Of a DNA stretch of 10,932 nucleotides, positions 1 to 6,954 are shown piece after piece. The notes under the pieces are model-generated. The model saw only the letters and a list, made by a program, of their open reading frames with translations, was not told where the DNA came from and made no database searches. The position numbers and the translations under genes were made by a program. The DNA is taken from NCBI GenBank assembly GCA_029939965.1, contig JAOZRY010000066.1, positions 1-10,932 on the forward strand, read 5' to 3'. Positions within the stretch are counted from its first letter, which is position 1; every line of letters begins with the position of its first letter. This stretch comes from Bacteroidales bacterium (lineage in GTDB: Bacteria > Bacteroidota > Bacteroidia > Bacteroidales > 4484-276).

Positions 1-50
1 GTCAGATTGGCTTCACCAGCCATTGCATCAATTAATTCTGCTTTGTTCAT
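1..50 (-). CDS. HU-family DNA-binding protein, N-terminal fragment cut by the window edge
   Basis: Only the first 16 codons are inside the window, reading MNKAELIDAMAGEANL from the ATG at 48-50 leftwards. This matches the usual start of HU/IHF-type nucleoid proteins (MNKAELI-A-A), small basic dimers of about 90 residues that bend DNA. The rest of the gene lies beyond position 1, so neither the beta-arm nor the length can be checked. A well-formed Bacteroidota promoter stands upstream at 93-122, so the gene appears to start its own transcript. Family assignment rests on a short but characteristic N-terminus. Confidence 0.8.
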   Translation of the reverse strand, partial: MNKAELIDAMAGEANL

Positions 51-92
51 GGTATAAAAATTTTTCGGTTATCAATAATTTTGTTATCGGCG

Positions 93-122
93 CAAATATA
101 AGTCAAATCTCAGAAATAACAA
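93..122 (-). promoter_or_regulatory. Bacteroidota-type promoter of the HU gene
   Basis: Read on the minus strand, TATATTTG (100 to 93) fits the -7 consensus TAnnTTTG exactly. TTG (122 to 120) lies 19 bases upstream at the -33 position, the expected spacing. The leader to the ATG would be roughly 35-40 bases. No experimental start site is known. Confidence 0.65.
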
Positions 123-185
123 GTTATACCTGTCAAAAAAGTGTTATAGATGTTAATAAAATGGCTATTTTGTTGATAATCCCTG

Positions 186-213
186 TTAAAAAACCTTAAT
201 TTTAAAGGCTTGC
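186..213 (-). terminator. weak intrinsic terminator candidate after fmt
   Basis: On the minus strand just past the fmt stop, AAGCCTT and AAGGTTT can pair (seven pairs, one G-U) around a seven-base AT loop, and the right arm runs into a T stretch. The stem is short and AT-rich, so this is only a plausible end of the fmt transcript before the HU promoter. Confidence 0.35.
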
Positions 214-229
214 GGCAAATTTGCACATA

Positions 230-1201
230 TTATGAAATTATTTTCCAGGCAACTGACATATCAAAACCATTCAAAAAATCTTTGATTACCATTCTTTTTT
301 TTCCGGCAATTTGCAAATCCAGAATATCAATGCTTCCGCTGATACTGTAAATTGTAAGGTAACTTTTGTTATTTGTTTTGATGGTACCCGGAGTAACTTT
401 ACTATCCGAAAATGTATATTTAGATTTGTATATTTTCATATAATAAATTGTGCCGTCAGGATGCTTGAGTACTGTGTAGGCAGTGGGGTAGGGGCTAAGT
501 CCCCTGATCTTGTTATAAATAATATCTACAGGTTTACTCCAATCGATGCGGCAATCATCCTTATAAATCTTAGGGGCTTCATTAATTACAGTCATCGCTG
601 TTGAAAGTTCAGATTGCTTTTGAAGTACAATATTTTCTAATTTAATAGCTTCCACAGTTTTTACAACTAAACCGGATCCTATTTCCATCAATCTATCATG
701 AAGCTCACCAACTGTTTCATCCTCGCCAATGGGCAATTTTTCCTGAAAAATAATGTCGCCCGTATCAATTTTTTGTTTCAGATAAAAAGTAGTAACACCT
801 GTTTCTTTTTCTCCGTTCATTACGGCATGGTTTATAGGAGCAGCGCCCCTGTATTGAGGCAGTAATGAGGCATGCAGATTAAAGGTGCCATATTCAGGCA
901 TCGACCAGATTACCTCCGGTAGCATCCTAAAGGCCACTACAATACCGAGGTTTGCATTTAGAGTACGGAATTCTTCGATAAATCCCGGGTCTTTCAGGTT
1001 AACAGGTTGTAAAACTTTTAAACCTTGCTTAATTGCATATTTTTTTACATCCGATTCTGATATTCGCTTGCCCCTGCCTGAAGGTTTGTCAGGTGCTGTT
1101 ATCACACCAACAATATTAAAATTTGTCTCAACCAATGCCTGCAAAGATGCCGTGGCAAACTCAGGTGTTCCCATAAAAACTATACGAATGTCCTTTTTCA
1201 T
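230..1201 (-). CDS. fmt: methionyl-tRNA formyltransferase
   Basis: The product transfers a formyl group from 10-formyltetrahydrofolate to methionyl-tRNA(fMet), making the initiator for bacterial translation in the cytoplasm. At 323 residues it is the usual length. The Rossmann-like N-terminal domain opens with FMGTPEFA (9-16), followed by the tRNA-binding basic loop DKPSGRGKR (38-46). The catalytic set is visible: N108, H110 in NLHASLLP, the SLLP motif at 112-115, and the Asp of IDTGD at 146, matching the N-H-D triad known from the E. coli enzyme. The C-terminal tRNA-binding domain fills about 210-323. The ATG at 1199-1201 directly precedes this conserved start, and no earlier start fits because a terminator lies immediately upstream. 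The gene may have its own promoter inside or just after that terminator: TACCTTAG at 1215-1208 is one base off the -7 consensus. No oddities are seen. Confidence 0.97.
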   Translation of the reverse strand: MKKDIRIVFMGTPEFATASLQALVETNFNIVGVITAPDKPSGRGKRISESDVKKYAIKQGLKVLQPVNLKDPGFIEEFRTLNANLGIVVAFRMLPEVIWSMPEYGTFNLHASLLPQYRGAAPINHAVMNGEKETGVTTFYLKQKIDTGDIIFQEKLPIGEDETVGELHDRLMEIGSGLVVKTVEAIKLENIVLQKQSELSTAMTVINEAPKIYKDDCRIDWSKPVDIIYNKIRGLSPYPTAYTVLKHPDGTIYYMKIYKSKYTFSDSKVTPGTIKTNNKSYLTIYSISGSIDILDLQIAGKKRMVIKDFLNGFDMSVAWKIIS

Positions 1202-1214
1202 GATGCGCTAAGGT

Positions 1215-1249
1215 AAAAAAAAATACCTGCTCCGGTACGGGCAGGTATT
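1215..1249 (-). terminator. intrinsic terminator of the TPR gene
   Basis: The arms AATACCTGC (1222-1230) and GCAGGTATT (1241-1249) are perfect nine-base complements. Inside them CCG/CGG adds three pairs around a GTA loop, with one bulged base. On the minus strand the hairpin is followed by nine T residues (1223 to 1215). It lies between the TPR stop and the fmt ATG, so it should end the TPR transcript and separate the two genes. The T tract ends only 13 bases before the fmt start codon. Confidence 0.85.
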
Positions 1250-1272
1250 AAATATTTTCTGCAAATGCATGT

Positions 1273-1959
1273 TTATCTGATTAGTCCCTCTGCATGGGCA
1301 ATGTATTTGTCAATTTCGCGAGCCTCCTGGCTTTTTGGGAAATCTGTTTTAATTTTTTTGTAAGCTTCAGCAGCATTTTTGTATTCATTCAGTATTTCAA
1401 ATGTCCAGCCGGCTTTCATCAAAAAAGTAGGTGATGTAAGTTCATTTTTATTCAGATCAGCTGCATTCAAATAGTACTCAGCAGCCTTGTCGGGATTATC
1501 CAATTCAAGATAACAATCGCCAATTGCACCTAATGCCATGGGTTCAACCAAATCATCATCACCATCAAAATTATTCAGGTAATCGATAGCTGTTTGAAAA
1601 TCGCCTTTATTCATGTAAATAATACCTGTGTAGTAAAGTGCGAGGTTAGATGTTTTAGTCCATTTAAAATCGTCGATAATATCCAAAAACCCGGGATTAA
1701 TTCCATCGCCGTTTAGCGCCAGATTTAGTGAATCCATATCAAAGTACTTTTCGGCCATAAACATTTGTAGTTGAGCCTTTTCTTCTTGTGGCTGAAGATA
1801 AAAACGTTGGAAGCCAAAGAATGCCAGGATAATAACAATCAAAACTCCAATTACTCCAAGTATTGGTTTCTGATTGTCTTCAATAAACTGTTCTGTTCTA
1901 CTTAACGCTTGCTCAACGGCTTGAATATTCTCTTCTGCTCTTGTGGTTTTTTTAGCCAT
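1273..1959 (-). CDS. membrane-anchored tetratricopeptide-repeat protein
   Basis: The 228-residue product has a charged N-terminal tail (1-30), one strongly hydrophobic segment at about 32-54 (PILGVIGVLIVIILAFFGF), and a soluble remainder. The tail looks cytoplasmic and the remainder periplasmic. From about residue 100 to the end there are helix pairs with TPR spacing, including the stretches around GDFQTAIDYL, DNPDKAAEYY and NEYKNAAEAYKKI. The layout (short tail, one membrane helix, TPR domain) resembles YfgM-type proteins, which attach to the Sec translocon or outer-membrane assembly factors in proteobacteria. The sequence gives no direct support for that role here. TPRs bind partner proteins, so a scaffold or assembly function is the reasonable inference. 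A promoter at 1985-2012 and a strong terminator at 1215-1249 make this a single-gene transcription unit. The start is the ATG at 1957-1959. Confidence 0.85.
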   Translation of the reverse strand: MAKKTTRAEENIQAVEQALSRTEQFIEDNQKPILGVIGVLIVIILAFFGFQRFYLQPQEEKAQLQMFMAEKYFDMDSLNLALNGDGINPGFLDIIDDFKWTKTSNLALYYTGIIYMNKGDFQTAIDYLNNFDGDDDLVEPMALGAIGDCYLELDNPDKAAEYYLNAADLNKNELTSPTFLMKAGWTFEILNEYKNAAEAYKKIKTDFPKSQEAREIDKYIAHAEGLIR

Positions 1960-1984
1960 AACTTTCTCTAAAATTTTTGAGGTG

Positions 1985-2013
1985 CAAAAGTATATTTTTT
2001 TTTGATTATCAAG
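1985..2013 (-). promoter_or_regulatory. Bacteroidota-type promoter of the TPR gene
   Basis: On the minus strand TACTTTTG (1992 to 1985) matches TAnnTTTG exactly, and CTTG (2013 to 2010) lies 17 bases upstream as a -33-like element. Transcription would begin about 20 bases before the ATG. A purine-rich AGAGAAAG sits just before the start codon and may help ribosome binding. Confidence 0.6.
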
Positions 2014-2132
2014 AGCAGGGCAAAAAAAAATTTAATTTTGGCAGGTTCTTACGAAAATCAAAAATATACGGTCTGAAAATGATCCGTTAAATTTTTGAAA
2101 TTTTGTGTATTTTGTATCAGATAATATTAGCA

Positions 2133-2969
2133 ATGAAAAATGATAAAATGAGACATTTCAAAAAATTATTTCCGACTTTTGCTTTCTTGGTAATTAGCTT
2201 GTCAACTTTTGCAGGTTGGGAAATAACGTATCGTAGTACCACTTCGGATGGTGAAATTAAATATGATGTGATGTTGGTGGAGGATAATATGGTAAAATAC
2301 ACCGGAGTTGATGGAGGATTTATTATTGATGTAAATACCAGGGAATTTATTTTTTTGTTGATTGATATGGATGGGTATTGGAAAGGGAATATTGACGATT
2401 TTAGGAAGGAGATGGATAAATCCATGAAAATGGTTATGGAGGAGCTTATGAAAAATATACCGGAAGATCAACATGAAATGTACGCACAAATGCTTAGTGG
2501 TATGGACGAAATGTTTTCTACACCACTGCCGGATGAAATTGATGCTGTGAATGTTGAAGTACTTAAAACAAGCGAATTGGAAGAAGTGGCCGGTTATTCA
2601 ACTCAAAAATATGAAATACGAGTTGATGGTAATTTGAAAGAGCAAATATGGCTTACTACGGAACTGGATATTAGCGACGACCTTAATATTCGTGCATTGA
2701 GCGAGATGTTTAACATGATTCAATCCAATGTGGATGGCGAATCATTATACAGCTACTCTGAGGAATACTTAGATTTGTGGGACAATGGCTTTAGTATGAA
2801 AACAATTGACAATGATGATGATGCGATTGAGGTAATTAAAGTTGAAAAAACGAATCTTTCAAAAAGCGACTTTAGTATCCCGGAAGGATACCAACTGATT
2901 TCGACTGAACAAATACTCCGAAAAAATATGATGGGTAACAGTGAAGGGGAGGATAATAACGATTGGTAG
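2133..2969 (+). CDS. secreted DUF4412-like protein of unknown function
   Basis: From the ATG at 2133 the product has 278 residues; an in-frame ATG at 2148 would give 273. Both starts keep the same signal peptide: a basic MRHFKKLF, a hydrophobic run PTFAFLVISLSTFA, then probable cleavage before GWEITY. The open frame extends upstream to a TTG at 2103, but that adds residues ahead of a good signal sequence and is less likely. The mature part starts with strands reading WEITYRSTTSDGEIKYDVML and a VEDNMVKYTG segment. A Met/Lys/Asp/Glu-rich helical stretch covers about 95-140. Then come AGYSTQKYEI and an IWLTTELDI segment, and the tail is acidic. This order (lipocalin-like strands, 'Y..g..t.kY.v' and 'W.t.el' motifs) recalls DUF4412 proteins of Bacteroidota, which have no defined function. 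The S9 peptidase gene follows after 79 bases on the same strand with no evident terminator between, so the two may be co-transcribed. Confidence 0.75.
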   Translation: MKNDKMRHFKKLFPTFAFLVISLSTFAGWEITYRSTTSDGEIKYDVMLVEDNMVKYTGVDGGFIIDVNTREFIFLLIDMDGYWKGNIDDFRKEMDKSMKMVMEELMKNIPEDQHEMYAQMLSGMDEMFSTPLPDEIDAVNVEVLKTSELEEVAGYSTQKYEIRVDGNLKEQIWLTTELDISDDLNIRALSEMFNMIQSNVDGESLYSYSEEYLDLWDNGFSMKTIDNDDDAIEVIKVEKTNLSKSDFSIPEGYQLISTEQILRKNMMGNSEGEDNNDW

Positions 2970-3048
2970 CCTGTTTCTGTTCGTTTATTAAATGCCTTTT
3001 CTTATTTCAATATAAATTTCATTTCTTTAATTTAAAATTTATTTCGTA

Positions 3049-5697
3049 ATGGTTTCTTGTATCAAATCCTCAACTGTTCATATTGGCAGAATTTTAGCTT
3101 TAACGTTTTTTGCGATTTTTATAGTAAACCCGGCTATTGCTGAAGAAGAAGAAAAGCAAACCCTCCTCATAGAAAAATGGTTGTTGCTTGGGAAGTTTGA
3201 GGTAATGCCACCTGCTTTTTCATTACAGAAAAACATAGAGGGTGAAGTCTTTAAAAATACTAATTTGCTTGATTACAATTACATCCACTTCGATCAATTA
3301 TCGCCCGAAGAAGATAAGGAAGTAAAATGGAAAGCAGGAACATATAAATGGGAAACCATCAAAACAGCCAAAAGTGGTTTTGCTTTTCCAGGAAAAAATA
3401 ACAATAAGGATAAAAATGAGTTGGCCTACCTCGCTACCTATATTAATGCTGATCAATGGTCGAAAGTTACGCTTGAAGTAAGTAGTCCGCAGATGTTTGA
3501 GGTTTATATTGATGGGAAAAAAATAAAGACAAAAAAATCTATTGAAGATGCAGAAGGTTCTCCTGGTGACGTTGAGGTGGATTTAAAGTTGAAAAGAGGG
3601 AAACATCTTTTGATGATCAAAACCTTAAAAACTAAGAATAATTCAGCCGACTGGATGGTAAAGGCAAATCTAAAAATTAATGATGGGGTTCCGGAAAAGG
3701 CTGTTTCGGTCGGTATTTCTCCTACGAAAACTTTTAATATCGAACATTTACTTAACGGTGAATTTATTAATAATGTTTCCATTTCGCCTGATGGCCGACT
3801 TGTATTACTTAATTTTTCGGAGGTTACACCTCCTGACGGTGATAAAAAAAGTTGGTCAGAAGTTCGTAATCTTGAAACCGGTAAATTGTTTCACTCGTTT
3901 CGCGGCAGCAAAATGCACAACATCAAATGGTTGCCTATCGGAAGTGCTTTAAGCCTGGAAACCTCCAACGGTGATAAAGGCAGCTCAGTGTGGGTATATG
4001 ATTTTAAAGAAATGATCCAAAAAAAGATACTCAAAAACATTAATGATTTTGGGAGCTTTACATGGTCGCCCGATGGGGCATTTATTATTTACACCATCTC
4101 AGAAGACCCTGATGATAAAAGTGATAATCTGAAAAGATATGAAGGCATGCCCGATCGCTGGCCATGGTGGCGCAGTAGGAGTTTCTTATATAAAATGGAT
4201 GTTTTTTCCGGTGCTACCGAAAGGCTCACTTATGGCCATGTTTCCACAAATTTACACGACATTAGTCCTGATGGAACAAAAATACTTTTCAGCCAAAGCC
4301 TGCCCAACTTCACCGAAAGGCCATTTTCGAAACAATTTTTGATGGAGATGGATTTACTAACCTATGTTGTAGATACCCTATGGGAAAAGAATTTCTCAGG
4401 TCAATGCCAGTATGCACCCGATGGTGAACATTTATTGGTTACCGGATCGCCTGCTTTGTTTGGTAAAACAGGCATAAATGTTACTGGTAATGTTATTCCA
4501 AACGATTACGACACCCAGGCCTACATATTTGATCCTGATACCGATGATGTTGATCCGATAACCTTCAATTTTAATCCTTCGATAAATAGTGCAAGTTGGA
4601 GTAAATATGATGATAATACAATTTACTTTTTGGCTGGGGATAAAACATACAGAAGGATTTTTAGCTACGATTTGAATACCCGCTATTTTTCAGAAATAAA
4701 AACAGGAATTGATGTTGTTAATTCATTTTCTCTGGCAAAATCTTTACCAATAGCTGTGTTTACCGGATCAGGGATTTCAACACCAAAATATGCTGCTGCT
4801 ATCAATCTTTCCGATGGTGAAATTACTACCATTTGCAATCCACGCTGGCAAACATATAATAATGTAGAGTTTGGGGAAACTGAAGAATGGGTATTTACGA
4901 ATAAGAATGGTGTGGATATAGATGGGAGAATCTACTATCCTCCCAATTTCGATAAAAAGAAGAAATATCCACTGATCGTTTATTATTATGGTGGAACAAG
5001 TCCAACGGAAAGAAGTTTTGGCGGCCGTTATCCAAAAAACCTGTTTGCCTCTCAGGGTTATGTTGTGTACAATCTCCAGCCGAGTGGTGCAACCGGATAC
5101 GGACAGGATTTCTCGGCTGCACATGTAAATAATTGGGGTATTACTGTAACTGATGAAATTATTGATGGAACCAAACAATTTCTTGATGCACATGATTTTA
5201 TTAATGCCGACAAGATTGGCTGTATTGGAGCATCCTATGGTGGTTTTTTAACAATGTTGCTACAAACCCGAACCAACATTTTTGCTGCAGCTATTTCACA
5301 TGCAGGTATCAGTTCAATTTCGAGCTATTGGGGCGAAGGTTATTGGGGATATTTGTATAGTTCTGTTGCTTCTGCAAACAGTTTTCCGTGGAACAATAAA
5401 AAACTTTACATCGATCAAAGTGCGCTTTTCAATGCCGACAAAATTAATACACCTTTATTGTTGCTTCATGGTAGCGACGACACCAACGTGCCTCCCGGTG
5501 AGAGTATTCAGTTGTACACGGCTTTAAAACTTTTGGATAAACCGGTAGAGTATATAGAAATTAAAGGGCAGAATCACCAAATTTTGGATTACAAAAAAAG
5601 GATAGAATGGCAGAATACGATCTTCGCCTGGTTTGATAAATGGTTAAAAGATCAGCCTGACTGGTGGAATGAAATGTATCCGGATAGAAATTTGTAG
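3049..5697 (+). CDS. secreted S9-family prolyl oligopeptidase-type serine peptidase with an extra N-terminal domain
   Basis: The 882-residue product has a signal peptide with likely cleavage after AIA (residue 31), followed by EEEE, so it acts outside the cytoplasm. Residues about 40-212 form a beta-rich domain of unknown family, with VYIDGKKI and a later GKHLLMIKTL segment as in jelly-roll folds. A beta-propeller at about 235-640 has PD40-type SPDG/APDG repeats at 246, 340, 406 and 456. The alpha/beta-hydrolase domain (about 640-882) carries YYYGGTSP (645-652) near the oxyanion hole, the nucleophile Ser729 in GASYGG, Asp811 in HGSDDTNVP and His843 in GQNHQ. The S9 catalytic triad is therefore complete. 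S9 enzymes (prolyl oligopeptidase, dipeptidyl-peptidase IV, acylaminoacyl peptidase) trim short peptides, often at proline; the exact specificity cannot be read here. Usual S9 enzymes have about 650-750 residues, and the N-terminal domain accounts for the excess. Likely a periplasmic or surface enzyme for peptide use. Confidence 0.92.
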   Translation: MVSCIKSSTVHIGRILALTFFAIFIVNPAIAEEEEKQTLLIEKWLLLGKFEVMPPAFSLQKNIEGEVFKNTNLLDYNYIHFDQLSPEEDKEVKWKAGTYKWETIKTAKSGFAFPGKNNNKDKNELAYLATYINADQWSKVTLEVSSPQMFEVYIDGKKIKTKKSIEDAEGSPGDVEVDLKLKRGKHLLMIKTLKTKNNSADWMVKANLKINDGVPEKAVSVGISPTKTFNIEHLLNGEFINNVSISPDGRLVLLNFSEVTPPDGDKKSWSEVRNLETGKLFHSFRGSKMHNIKWLPIGSALSLETSNGDKGSSVWVYDFKEMIQKKILKNINDFGSFTWSPDGAFIIYTISEDPDDKSDNLKRYEGMPDRWPWWRSRSFLYKMDVFSGATERLTYGHVSTNLHDISPDGTKILFSQSLPNFTERPFSKQFLMEMDLLTYVVDTLWEKNFSGQCQYAPDGEHLLVTGSPALFGKTGINVTGNVIPNDYDTQAYIFDPDTDDVDPITFNFNPSINSASWSKYDDNTIYFLAGDKTYRRIFSYDLNTRYFSEIKTGIDVVNSFSLAKSLPIAVFTGSGISTPKYAAAINLSDGEITTICNPRWQTYNNVEFGETEEWVFTNKNGVDIDGRIYYPPNFDKKKKYPLIVYYYGGTSPTERSFGGRYPKNLFASQGYVVYNLQPSGATGYGQDFSAAHVNNWGITVTDEIIDGTKQFLDAHDFINADKIGCIGASYGGFLTMLLQTRTNIFAAAISHAGISSISSYWGEGYWGYLYSSVASANSFPWNNKKLYIDQSALFNADKINTPLLLLHGSDDTNVPPGESIQLYTALKLLDKPVEYIEIKGQNHQILDYKKRIEWQNTIFAWFDKWLKDQPDWWNEMYPDRNL

Positions 5698-5711
5698 CTG
5701 CCGTCAACATC

Positions 5712-5755
5712 AAGCCTGCTTTATTTCAAGCGATTAAACCCTGCAGGGCTTTTAT
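5712..5755 (+). terminator. possible terminator of the S9 peptidase gene
   Basis: AAGCCTGC (5712-5719) can pair with GCAGGGCTT (5743-5751) with one bulged base, leaving a loop of about 23 bases. The right arm continues into TTTTATT. Within the loop side the palindrome CCCTGCAGGG (5740-5749) offers an alternative fold. Position, 15 bases after the stop, supports a terminator; the long loop weakens it. Confidence 0.4.
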
Positions 5756-5973
5756 TAAATTCCCTTATATTCTCTTTCATTATTACATTTACATTTTTGG
5801 CTAATAAAAGATGCCTGATGCCGTTGCCCGGAAGGTAAATTTTTCTATTGGTTTGTGTTTTTGTGTTACCCCCGATATCCGTCAGGAATACTTCATGTTC
5901 CATTTTCGGGATTTTTAATAACTGAAGTTTCAGACTTTAAAATTGAATAAAACACGACTCTGAAAAGTCATAG

Positions 5974-6120
5974 AATTAGTGTCCGTCCATAAAGTTGGTG
6001 TTTGGTTCCGAATGTTCAAGGCTCAACGAAGGCTTTAAAACCAGGAGTTTACTTTTGTAAATGACTGGGTTTAAAGACGAGCATAACGAAGAAATCGGGC
6101 ATTATGGACAAACACTAATT
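5974..6120. mobile_element. MITE-like element bounded by 19-base imperfect inverted repeats
   Basis: The left end AATTAGTGTCCGTCCATAA (5974-5992) and right end TTATGGACAAACACTAATT (6102-6120) are inverted copies that agree at 17 of 19 positions. The 147-base unit carries no credible gene. Its outermost AATT occurs at both ends and could be a 4-base target duplication, although AATT is its own complement, so this is ambiguous. A second, inner inverted pair (about 6033-6051 and 6058-6076, 15 of 19 matching) means most of the unit can fold back on itself. Short length, inverted ends and no open frame are what defines miniature inverted-repeat elements moved by a transposase encoded elsewhere. 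Which family would mobilise it is not shown directly. Confidence 0.55.
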
Positions 6121-6161
6121 ATCAAACCCACATTTTCGAGGTATGAAACTGTGGGTTTGAT
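6121..6161 (-). terminator. strong hairpin at the 3' side of adk
   Basis: ATCAAACCCACA (6121-6132) and TGTGGGTTTGAT (6150-6161) are perfect 12-base complements. After one mismatch, TTTC/GAAA adds four more pairs around a seven-base loop. It begins 25 bases beyond the adk stop, so it probably ends or protects the adk transcript. No T tract follows on either strand, which is unusual for a simple intrinsic terminator. It directly abuts the MITE-like unit and could instead be part of a larger repeat. Confidence 0.45.
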
Positions 6162-6186
6162 AATGTTGCAATTACTGTTTTTTGTT

Positions 6187-6762
6187 TTAATCCAGATGCT
6201 TGCCTACTACTTTACAAATATTATCGAATATTTCATCAATAGAGCCAATGCCGGCTACGGAGGTATATTTTTTCTTGTCTTCGTAAAACTTTATTAACGG
6301 GCTGGTTTGCTTGTGATAAACATCCATGCGATTTCTGATTACCTCTTCGGTATCATCTTTTCGGCCTTGTTCCTGTGCCCTCAGCAGCAAACGCTGAATA
6401 ATTTCTTCCTGGTTTACAGCGAGTGCCAAAACCAACGAAACTTCTTCCCCGGTTTTATTTAGCATAACTCCCAGGTCTTTGGCCTGCTGAATTGTACGTG
6501 GAAAACCATCAAAAATAAATCCGGCTTTCCCGGTATATTTTTGCATCGCATTTTCAAGAATCTCCACCAAAAGTTCATCGGGAACAAGCTCACCTTGTTC
6601 GATGATGCTTTTTACTTTAACACCGAGTTTGGTTTCATTTTTAATTTCGCTTCTAAAAATATCGCCTGTAGAGATGTGGGCAAGGTTAAATTTTTCAGCG
6701 ATTTTTACGGATTGTGTTCCCTTTCCCGATCCGGGAGGGCCAAATAAAATCAGATTAAACAT
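6187..6762 (-). CDS. adk: adenylate kinase, short-LID form
   Basis: The enzyme converts ATP plus AMP into two ADP and keeps the cytoplasmic adenylate pool in balance. The 191-residue product begins MFNLILFGPPGSGKGTQ, a P-loop at 8-16. STGD at 31-34 and FDGFPRT at 84-90 are the AMP-binding and signature motifs. The LID region around 124-149 (RLLLRAQEQGRKDD) is short and lacks the cysteines of zinc-type LIDs, so this is the compact form common in Bacteroidota, and its length is normal for that form. The ATG at 6760-6762 is set by the conserved N-terminus. Upstream, 192 bases separate it from the nuclease gene, and a 15-base palindrome (6810-6824) lies there. TACTTTCG (6812 to 6805) is one base off the -7 consensus and may be part of its promoter. 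Confidence 0.97.
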   Translation of the reverse strand: MFNLILFGPPGSGKGTQSVKIAEKFNLAHISTGDIFRSEIKNETKLGVKVKSIIEQGELVPDELLVEILENAMQKYTGKAGFIFDGFPRTIQQAKDLGVMLNKTGEEVSLVLALAVNQEEIIQRLLLRAQEQGRKDDTEEVIRNRMDVYHKQTSPLIKFYEDKKKYTSVAGIGSIDEIFDNICKVVGKHLD

Positions 6763-6809
6763 AGCACAAAAATTAATAGTTAAATGTATAAATTCAATTG
6801 CTCACGAAA

Positions 6810-6824
6810 GTAGATAATATCTAC
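6810..6824. promoter_or_regulatory. 15-base palindrome upstream of adk
   Basis: GTAGATA and TATCTAC are perfect inverted arms around a single A. The site overlaps the near-consensus -7 element TACTTTCG (6812-6805, minus strand) and lies about 50 bases before the adk ATG. That position would suit an operator, but no known binding family is recognised, and AT-rich DNA produces such palindromes by chance. Confidence 0.25.
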
Positions 6825-6954
6825 AAATCTGGTAAAAATTATTTTTAAAATTTTAACAGAAATCGACGCTGTTTTTTTAATTCCGCAATGAAAGGTGGGG
6901 TAAGTAATTTTGTACGAGCAAATATTTACTAATAAAGCAGGCGATGTTTGTGTT

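Larger units (their letters stand above)
5698..6186. other. 489-base gap without a convincing gene
   Basis: The peptidase and adk converge on this stretch. It holds a terminator-like hairpin (5712-5755), a region 5756-5973 in which I recognise nothing, a MITE-like inverted-repeat unit (5974-6120) and a strong hairpin (6121-6161). A 60-codon minus-strand frame at 5721-5903 begins with ATG, but it resembles no family I know and overlaps the terminator-like hairpin. Confidence 0.6.

Noticed and set aside
2103..2132. TTG start adding ten residues to the DUF4412-like protein
   Set aside because: The downstream ATGs at 2133 and 2148 give a standard signal peptide, while the extra residues would place a second hydrophobic stretch ahead of it.
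4777..5193. 138-codon frame antisense to the S9 peptidase
   Set aside because: It is fully opposed to a strongly conserved coding region and shows no motif.
5721..5903. 60-codon minus-strand open frame with an ATG start
   Set aside because: It matches no family I know, has no recognisable promoter, and its 3' end lies in the terminator-like hairpin of the peptidase gene.
6061..6297. 78-codon plus-strand open frame starting inside the MITE-like unit
   Set aside because: It crosses the inverted repeat and the strong hairpin and then runs antisense into the 3' part of adk, so it is a chance frame.
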